Origin: Synergistaceae bacterium
Lineage (GTDB): Bacteria; Synergistota; Synergistia; Synergistales; Synergistaceae
Direction of reading: 5' to 3'
Assembly (NCBI GenBank): GCA_030539135.1
Contig: JAUNSQ010000043.1
Location: 1-10,280 of the forward strand
Length of the DNA stretch: 10,280 nucleotides
Shown here: in pieces, positions 5,486-10,280 of the stretch
Numbering within the stretch: the first letter of the stretch is position 1
How the letters are laid out: the number at the start of each line of letters is the position of its first letter
The notes under the pieces: generated by a model
The model's database searches: none
Told to the model about the DNA's origin: nothing
Seen by the model: only the letters and a program-made list of their open reading frames with translations
Translations under genes and position numbers: made by a program

Positions 5486-7153
5486 ATGAACAGTGACAAG
5501 GCAAAACAAGGATACACTAGAAGCCCTCACAGGTCTCTGCTGAAGGCCGACGGTTTCACGGATTGGGAGGTCGAACGTCCGTGGATAGGAATAGCGAACT
5601 CATACAACGCAATAATCCCTGGGCACAGCCACCTGCGCGGCATCGTTGAGGCGGTCAAGGCCGGGATATACGCGGCGGGCGGCCTGCCAATAGAATTTCC
5701 GACGATAGGCGTATGCGACGGCATAGCGATGAACCACGAGGGAATGAAGTTCTCGCTCCCAAGCCGTGAGCTGATCATGGACTCGATAGAAGTCATGGCT
5801 ATGGGACACGCGTTCGACGGACTGGTCCTCGTCCCCAACTGCGACAAGATCGTCCCCGGCATGGCTATGGCGGCAGCAAAGCTCAACATCCCGTCCATAG
5901 TGATATCAGGCGGCCCGATGATGGCTGGACGGCTCAGGGGCAAAGCCCTCGACCTCAACAGCGTGTTCGAGGGCGTCGGCATGAAATCAGCGGGCAAGAT
6001 AGACGACGACGGCCTCAAAGAGATAGAAGACAACGCATGTCCGGGCTGCGGCTCATGCTCCGGCATGTTCACGGCCAACACGATGAACTGCATGATGGAA
6101 GTCCTCGGCCTCGCGCTCCCCGGCAACGGCACGATTCCCGCCGTCCACGCGGGACGCATCCGCCTCGCGAAAGACGCTGGACGCGCGATAATGACGCTCG
6201 TCGAGAAGAACATCCGTCCGCGCGACATCCTCACAAAAGAGGCGTTTGAGAACGCGGTCGCGGTAGACCTCGCGCTCGGCGGCTCCACAAACACATCGCT
6301 CCACCTCCCGGCGATCGCATGGGCGGCGGGGCTTAAACTCTCGCTCGACGCGTTCAACGAGTTCGGCGAGAAAGTCCCGCACGTCTGCTCTATGAGCCCC
6401 GGCGGTCTCCATCACATCGAAGACCTCTGGCAGGCCGGAGGAGTCGAAGCCCTGATGGCAGAGCTGCTCGAAGCAGGGCTGCTCCACGGCGAGACGATAA
6501 CGGCAACGTCGCACACGACGAAAGAAAACATATCGGGCGCAAAGGTCAAGGATGCCGACGTCATCCGTCCGCTAGGTGACCCATATCACAAACAGGGCGG
6601 CATAGCCTTCATGAAGGGTACGCTCGCTCCGCTTGGCGCAATCGTCAAACAGGCGGCGGTGCTCCCTGAGATGATGGTACACGAAGGCCCCGCCCGCGTC
6701 TTTGAATGCGAAGACGACGCAAGCGCCGCGATACTCAACAACGAGATAAACGACGGCGACGTCGTAGTCATCCGCAACGAAGGGCCGAAAGGCGGCCCCG
6801 GCATGCGAGAGATGCTCACGCCGACCTCCGCGATAATGGGACAGGGCAAAGGCGGCACAGTCGCGCTCATTACCGACGGCAGGTTCTCAGGGGCGACGCG
6901 CGGCGCTTCCATCGGCCACGTATCGCCCGAGGCGGTGTCTGGCGGTCCGATAGGGCTTGTCGAAGAGGGCGACATCATATCCATCGACATCCCCAACAAA
7001 CGCCTCGACCTCAAGGTCAGCGAAGAAGTTCTAGCGGAACGCAGGAAGAAATACGTCCCCAAACCGCAGCATGTCGAGAGCCCGTTCCTCAACCGCTACC
7101 GCGCTTTCGCCACGTCCGGCGTCGAGGGAGCAGTCCTCAGAGACGCAGACTAA
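5486..7153 (+). CDS. ilvD: Dihydroxy-acid dehydratase
   Basis: A 555-residue Fe-S enzyme that dehydrates 2,3-dihydroxy-isovalerate or -methylvalerate to the 2-keto acids, the last shared step before transamination in valine and isoleucine synthesis. Its product 2-ketoisovalerate is also the substrate of the LeuA encoded two genes upstream. Cluster cysteines are visible as Cys77 (GVCDG), Cys119 (NCDK) and the CPGCGSCSGMFTAN motif (185-198, with Cys191 the probable ligand). TDGRFSGATRGASIGHVSPEA near residues 463-483 contains the conserved active-site Ser468. ALPGNGTIPAVHAGR and LGGSTNTSLHLPAIA are further family signatures. The ribosome binding site AAAAGGGGAA (5471-5480) precedes the ATG closely, and the gap to ilvB is only 22 nt. 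It is the last gene of the operon, directly before a strong terminator. Sugar-acid dehydratases share the fold, but the context and motifs favour IlvD. Confidence 0.97.
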   Translation: MNSDKAKQGYTRSPHRSLLKADGFTDWEVERPWIGIANSYNAIIPGHSHLRGIVEAVKAGIYAAGGLPIEFPTIGVCDGIAMNHEGMKFSLPSRELIMDSIEVMAMGHAFDGLVLVPNCDKIVPGMAMAAAKLNIPSIVISGGPMMAGRLRGKALDLNSVFEGVGMKSAGKIDDDGLKEIEDNACPGCGSCSGMFTANTMNCMMEVLGLALPGNGTIPAVHAGRIRLAKDAGRAIMTLVEKNIRPRDILTKEAFENAVAVDLALGGSTNTSLHLPAIAWAAGLKLSLDAFNEFGEKVPHVCSMSPGGLHHIEDLWQAGGVEALMAELLEAGLLHGETITATSHTTKENISGAKVKDADVIRPLGDPYHKQGGIAFMKGTLAPLGAIVKQAAVLPEMMVHEGPARVFECEDDASAAILNNEINDGDVVVIRNEGPKGGPGMREMLTPTSAIMGQGKGGTVALITDGRFSGATRGASIGHVSPEAVSGGPIGLVEEGDIISIDIPNKRLDLKVSEEVLAERRKKYVPKPQHVESPFLNRYRAFATSGVEGAVLRDAD

Positions 7154-7176
7154 ACGATACAAGACAAAATACACAT

Positions 7177-7205
7177 AACAGCCGCGAAATCGCGGCTGTT
7201 TTTTT
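7177..7205 (+). terminator. Rho-independent terminator of the ilv-leu operon
   Basis: AACAGCCGCG (7177-7186), loop AAAT, CGCGGCTGTT (7191-7200) form a perfect 10-bp stem followed by an uninterrupted T run to 7205. It starts 24 nt after the ilvD stop and separates the operon from the hydrolase gene. Confidence 0.95.
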
Positions 7206-7291
7206 ATCCTTGATCCTCGGCGAATACGCGGAGTTTGTATTACAATAACGGTGAAAAATCATTCAAACGAACAACAGCGGAGGCCGGAACA

Positions 7292-8098
7292 ATGGACAGG
7301 AAGATAACGATGCTCGGCACGGGGCACGCCCTCGTCACAAAATGCTACAACACATGCTTCACAATAACCAACGGCGGCAATATATTCCTCGTGGATGCTG
7401 GCGGCGGCAACGGCATCCTATCGCAGGCCGAGAAAGCCGGGATAGATTTCGCCGACATACATCAAATGTTCCTCACCCACGCGCACACCGACCACATCAT
7501 AGGCGTCGTCTGGGTCGTCCGCAAGGTCGTAACGATGATAGAAGAAAACAAATATCATGGTTCGCTCGACATCTACTGCCACAACGAGGCGGCCTCGGCG
7601 CTCACGACAATATGCGGCGCTCTGCTGGCGAAGAAGCAGCTCGCCCACATTGGCAAGGATATCTTCATCAGGACAGTCGCGGACGGCGACACTCTCTCGA
7701 CGGGCGGCATGACGCTGACATTCTTCGATATCAAATCAACAAAGCTCAAGCAGTATGGATTTCGCGCCGTATGGGACAACGGGCTCGCTCTCGTCTGCCC
7801 GGGCGACGAACCGCTCTGCGAAGAGAACTATCGTTATGCGCAGGGCGCAGACTGGCTCATGCACGAGGCGTTCTGCTTAGCGAGCCAAGCCGACGTCTTC
7901 CGCCCATACGAGAAACACCACAGCGCCGCATTAGACGCTGGGAAGGCAGCCACGCGCCTCGGCGTCAAAAACCTCATCCTCTACCACACAGAGGACGCGA
8001 ACCTGGCCAACCGCAAACGCCTCTATACCGCCGAGGCAAAAGAGGCCTTCGGCGGAAATATATTCGTGCCAAACGACCTTGAAGTGATAAATATTTAG
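7292..8098 (+). CDS. RNase Z-like metallo-beta-lactamase-fold hydrolase
   Basis: A protein of 268 residues from the ATG at 7292, preceded by GGAGG (7279-7283) at 8 nt. A longer frame from a TTG at 7235 lacks a ribosome binding site. Metal motif 2 of the MBL fold is THAHTDHIIG (62-71: His63, His65, Asp67, His68). Later signatures run parallel to the RNase Z/ElaC group: CPGDEP (Asp172), MHEAF (190-194), HHSAALDAGKAA (His210) and LILYHTED (His232). The segment FFDIKSTKLKQYGF (about 144-157) stands where RNase Z usually has a metal-binding His before the GYR motif, and no His is there. I see no obvious exosite arm for tRNA. It is probably a cytosolic hydrolase of a phosphodiester-type substrate, but the substrate is unknown. 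It follows the ilv terminator and has no evident functional link to its neighbours. Confidence 0.85.
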   Translation: MDRKITMLGTGHALVTKCYNTCFTITNGGNIFLVDAGGGNGILSQAEKAGIDFADIHQMFLTHAHTDHIIGVVWVVRKVVTMIEENKYHGSLDIYCHNEAASALTTICGALLAKKQLAHIGKDIFIRTVADGDTLSTGGMTLTFFDIKSTKLKQYGFRAVWDNGLALVCPGDEPLCEENYRYAQGADWLMHEAFCLASQADVFRPYEKHHSAALDAGKAATRLGVKNLILYHTEDANLANRKRLYTAEAKEAFGGNIFVPNDLEVINI

Positions 8099-8123
8099 CC
8101 TCAGACTTATATTTTCGCACTGT

Positions 8124-8166
8124 TTGAAAAAGTTATACTTGAAATTATAATAATTAAAAGTATAAT
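8124..8166 (+). promoter_or_regulatory. Two overlapping tandem sigma70 promoters for the ATPase gene
   Basis: Promoter A has TTGAAA (8124-8129), a 16-bp spacer and TATAAT (8146-8151). Promoter B has TTGAAA (8139-8144), a 16-bp spacer and TATAAT (8161-8166). Both have a perfect -10 and a 5/6 match at -35, and they are offset by exactly 15 bp. The 10-mer TATAATAATT is repeated at 8146 and 8161. The ATPase ATG follows at 8189, so the untranslated leader would be very short. Confidence 0.75.
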
Positions 8167-8173
8167 AATTTCA
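8133..8173. repeat. Nested inverted repeats over the ATPase promoters
   Basis: Two interleaved perfect inverted repeats are present. TTATACTT (8133-8140) pairs with AAGTATAA (8158-8165), and TGAAATTAT (8140-8148) pairs with ATAATTTCA (8165-8173). Both straddle the two -10 elements and are candidate operator half-sites. Some of this symmetry is helped by the low complexity of the AT-rich tract. Confidence 0.5.
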
Positions 8174-8188
8174 GGACGGTGATAGCAC

Positions 8189-9577
8189 ATGAAATTTATC
8201 GACAGAGATAACGAGATGGCGGCGCTTGAAAAGGAATATCAGAGAACGTCGGCATCCTTCGTCGTGATATACGGGCGGCGCAGGGTCGGCAAGACGACGC
8301 TCATCCGCGAATTCATCAAAGACCGCAAGGCGCTCTACTTCCTCGCCACCGAGGAAAACGAGGCCCAAAACATTGCGTCATTCAGAAAGCTGGTCGCTGA
8401 TTTCACAGGCAGCTCGCTATTGCGTTCGGTGGAGGTCGGCGAGTGGGAGCCTATCTTTGAGACAATAGCGAGCACGTCCTCCGATGAGAGGGTCGTCATC
8501 GTGATAGACGAATTTCAATACCTTGGCAGCGCGAACCCAGCTTTCCCGTCCATCATGCAGAAGGTGTGGGACACGATGCTCCGCGACAAAAACATCATGC
8601 TGATAATCTGCGGTTCTCTGATATCTATGATGGAAGCCCAGGCGCTGAACTACTCCAGCCCTCTCTACGGCAGGAGGACGTCGCAGATAAAGCTCGGCCC
8701 GATCCCGTTTTCCTACTACAAAGACTTCTTTCCGCATAAGGATTCCCGCGAACTGCTGGATTTCTACTCCGTAACCGGGGGCGTGCCGAAATACATAGAG
8801 ATATTTGAAGACAAGCGCGACATATTCTCAGCGATAAAAGACAACATCCTAGACAGGTCGAGCTTTCTCTACGACGAGGCATACTTCCTCCTCCAGCGGG
8901 AGGTCTCCGAGGTCGGTTCGTACTTCTCCATACTCAAGACAATAGCGGCCGGCAATGAAAAATTGTCAAAGATATCCACTGTCCTTGAGCTCAAGCAGAG
9001 CGGCCTGACAAGATACCTCAAGACGCTCTCCGACCTCGACATCATCGAGCGCGAAGTGCCTATAACGGAAGACAAGCCGGAGAAAAGCAAGCGCGGCCTC
9101 TATCGGATAAAAGACAACTACCTGCGCTTCTGGTTCCGGTTCATCTATCCCAACTCGGGCTACATAGAATCGGGCGACGTGGAGTACGTCATGTCAAAGA
9201 TAAAAGAGAGCTTTGTCAGCGCCCACGCGGCATACGTATACGAAGACGTATGTATAGAGCGGCTTTGGCAGCTCAGCGCCGACGGAGTCATGCCATTCAG
9301 GTTCAACAAGGCCGGGAGATGGTGGGACGGAAGGGACGAGATAGACATCGCGGCATACGACAGCGCGGGGCAAGATATCGTCTTCTGCGAATGCAAATAC
9401 ACGAGCGAAAGAGTCGGGACAAAAACCCTCGAAGCCCTCGAAGGCAAAGCAAAGCGGGTCGATTGGAAGAACGACAGCCGCCGCGAGAGGTTCGCGCTGT
9501 TCAGCGTCAGCGGCTTCACAACTGAATTGACGCGGATCGCGGAAGCGAGAAAGGACCTTATTCTAATCACGCCGTGA
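8189..9577 (+). CDS. AAA-type ATPase with DUF234 / PD-(D/E)xK-like C-terminal domain
   Basis: A protein of 462 residues of the archaeal-type ATPase family found widely in anaerobic bacteria and archaea. The N-terminal P-loop domain has Walker A GRRRVGKTT (29-37, Lys35) and Walker B VVIVIDEFQ (102-110, Asp107-Glu108), then CGSLISMMEA and YGRRTSQIKLGP typical of this family. A winged-helix-like segment lies around 258-292 (KISTVLELKQSGLTRYLKTL). The C-terminal DUF234 region carries a PD-(D/E)xK nuclease-type arrangement: DEID (383-386) and then ECK (401-403) after a beta-hairpin-like stretch. No membrane segments or signal peptide are seen. The start is supported by GGTGA (8178-8182), 6 nt upstream. 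It has its own tandem promoters. Biological role is unknown for the family; the ATPase plus nuclease-like core and the CRISPR array 69 nt downstream fit a defence or DNA-processing role, which is inference. Confidence 0.88.
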   Translation: MKFIDRDNEMAALEKEYQRTSASFVVIYGRRRVGKTTLIREFIKDRKALYFLATEENEAQNIASFRKLVADFTGSSLLRSVEVGEWEPIFETIASTSSDERVVIVIDEFQYLGSANPAFPSIMQKVWDTMLRDKNIMLIICGSLISMMEAQALNYSSPLYGRRTSQIKLGPIPFSYYKDFFPHKDSRELLDFYSVTGGVPKYIEIFEDKRDIFSAIKDNILDRSSFLYDEAYFLLQREVSEVGSYFSILKTIAAGNEKLSKISTVLELKQSGLTRYLKTLSDLDIIEREVPITEDKPEKSKRGLYRIKDNYLRFWFRFIYPNSGYIESGDVEYVMSKIKESFVSAHAAYVYEDVCIERLWQLSADGVMPFRFNKAGRWWDGRDEIDIAAYDSAGQDIVFCECKYTSERVGTKTLEALEGKAKRVDWKNDSRRERFALFSVSGFTTELTRIAEARKDLILITP

Positions 9578-9646
9578 CGCTGTTCGGCGAGGTCCGCGGA
9601 AACACCTATGCGAAACGCTGCCACGACTGACAATTTATGCTATACT

Positions 9647-10280
9647 ATTTCAACTCACACCCGCGAGGGGACGGTAACCATTGGGATCGCAGAAGCAATG
9701 GCGGAACAATGGATTTCAACTCATACCCGCGAGGGGACGGTAACATGGATTATTGTTGATTTTCCTATGCCGCTTCCCATTTCAACTCATACCCGCGAGG
9801 GGACGGTAACAACGTTCATTTATATTCGTCCTTTCAGTAAGTGATTTCAACTCATACCCGCGAGGGGACGGTAACTGCTGTCCGACAAATATGTTGAAGC
9901 AGTAATAATTTCAACTCATACCCGCGAGGGGACGGTAACATGTTAAAAGTCCTTCTCAGCTTCTTCGGCGGTCATTTCAACTCATACCCGCGAGGGGACG
10001 GTAACAGACGCGACAGCGGTTTTATGCACAGCCGGGTCATTTCAACTCATACCCGCGAGGGGACGAACTGTACGTCGGCTATAGACTTCTCGCTGTCCTC
10101 GCATTTCAACTCATACCCGCGAGGGGACGGTAACCCTTATCCATTGTCGAATAATTTTGTAGAAACGCATTTCAACTCATACCCGCGAGGGGACGGTAAC
10201 GCCACGGTGACGGTTGCCGACCTTGCGGCGATGATTTCAACTCATACCCGCGAGGGGACGGTAACGTTGCGCCCGCTCTC
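9647..10280 (-). CRISPR. CRISPR array, type I-C-like repeats, continues beyond window
   Basis: Ten copies of a 32-nt repeat that on the plus strand begins ATTTCAACTCATACCC and ends GGGGACGGTAAC, at 9647, 9713, 9779, 9844, 9908, 9974, 10039, 10103, 10169 and 10234. The nine full spacers are 32-34 nt, all different, and a tenth is cut by the window end. On the minus strand the repeat starts GTTACCG and ends GAGTTGAAAT, resembling type I-C repeats, whose 3' part forms the crRNA 5' handle. That strand folds into a 7-position stem with one C-U mismatch and a UCGC loop. The first left repeat carries a T-to-C change (9658), typical of the leader-distal end, and there is hardly room for a leader on the left. 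So transcription is probably leftward, with leader and cas genes to the right. No cas gene is in the window. Confidence 0.97.
10039..10068 (-). repeat. CRISPR repeat 7 with 2-nt internal deletion
   Basis: This copy ends GGGGACGAAC, not GGGGACGGTAAC, so two bases (GT) are lost and the repeat is 30 nt. Taking the deletion into account, the next spacer (10069-10102) is exactly 34 nt, like most others, which supports this reading. In the crRNA orientation the change falls in positions 4-5 of the repeat, outside the predicted stem and the 3' handle. Confidence 0.85.

Noticed and set aside
5527..6357. Long 276-codon frame antisense to ilvD
   Set aside because: It is the mirror of ilvD codon structure in GC-rich DNA; the translation has no family motif and the frame has no clear ribosome binding site, while ilvD is complete on the other strand.
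7210..7246. Possible promoter for the hydrolase (TTGATC at 7210 and TACAAT at 7241)
   Set aside because: The spacer would be 25 bp, too long for a sigma70 promoter; TACAAT alone is not enough to support a call.
6706..7248. 180-codon frame overlapping the 3' part of ilvD and its terminator
   Set aside because: Arg-rich out-of-frame translation of a real gene, crossing the operon terminator.
7235..7291. TTG-initiated N-terminal extension of the MBL hydrolase
   Set aside because: No ribosome binding site before 7235, and GGAGG at 7279-7283 places the start at 7292, where the MBL fold begins.
7342..8082. 246-codon plus-strand frame inside the MBL hydrolase gene
   Set aside because: Arg/His-rich shifted-frame artefact; the hydrolase frame has all metal motifs.
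9608..9844. 78-codon frame with a repeated ISTHTREGTVT peptide
   Set aside because: The peptide repeat is only the translation of the CRISPR repeats; spacing of repeats happened to stay in frame for three units.

Overview
The window reads as chromosomal DNA from a moderately GC-rich anaerobic bacterium. Coding regions are GC-rich, while promoters and some spacers are sharply AT-rich. The gene set and protein style would fit Synergistota or a Clostridia-like anaerobe, but this is an impression and the sequence alone does not settle the taxon.

Layout. At the left edge (1-58, minus strand) is the N-terminus of a Fur/PerR-type regulator running out of the window. An AT-rich divergent intergenic region follows, with palindromes over a sigma70-like promoter (287-315). 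Next come a 31-codon leader peptide (382-477) with a run of Leu/Val/Ile codons and an intrinsic terminator (495-528). Together these form a classical ribosome-mediated attenuator. It controls a branched-chain amino acid operon in the order ilvN - ilvC - leuA - ilvB - ilvD (550-7153), closed by a strong terminator (7177-7205). The operon encodes acetolactate synthase (large and small subunits), ketol-acid reductoisomerase and dihydroxy-acid dehydratase, which are the shared Val/Ile steps. It also encodes 2-isopropylmalate synthase, the entry step to leucine. The transaminase, leuBCD and any threonine deaminase are not in this window. The two acetolactate synthase subunits are unusually separated by ilvC and leuA.

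Right third. A RNase Z-like metallo-beta-lactamase-fold hydrolase (7292-8098) is followed by two overlapping tandem promoters in a repeat-rich AT island (8124-8173). These drive a gene for an AAA-type ATPase with a C-terminal DUF234/PD-(D/E)xK-like domain (8189-9577). Seventy bases further on a CRISPR array begins (9647 to the window end, 10 repeats). Read on the minus strand, its 32-nt repeat looks like type I-C (ends in GTTGAAAT). The outermost left repeat is degenerate, so the array is probably transcribed leftward and its leader and cas genes should lie to the right of the window.

Most notable: the fully resolvable four-segment attenuator, the split ilvN/ilvB arrangement, natural acetolactate synthase variants at herbicide-contact positions, the twin promoter upstream of the ATPase-nuclease gene, and an internal CRISPR repeat with a 2-nt deletion.
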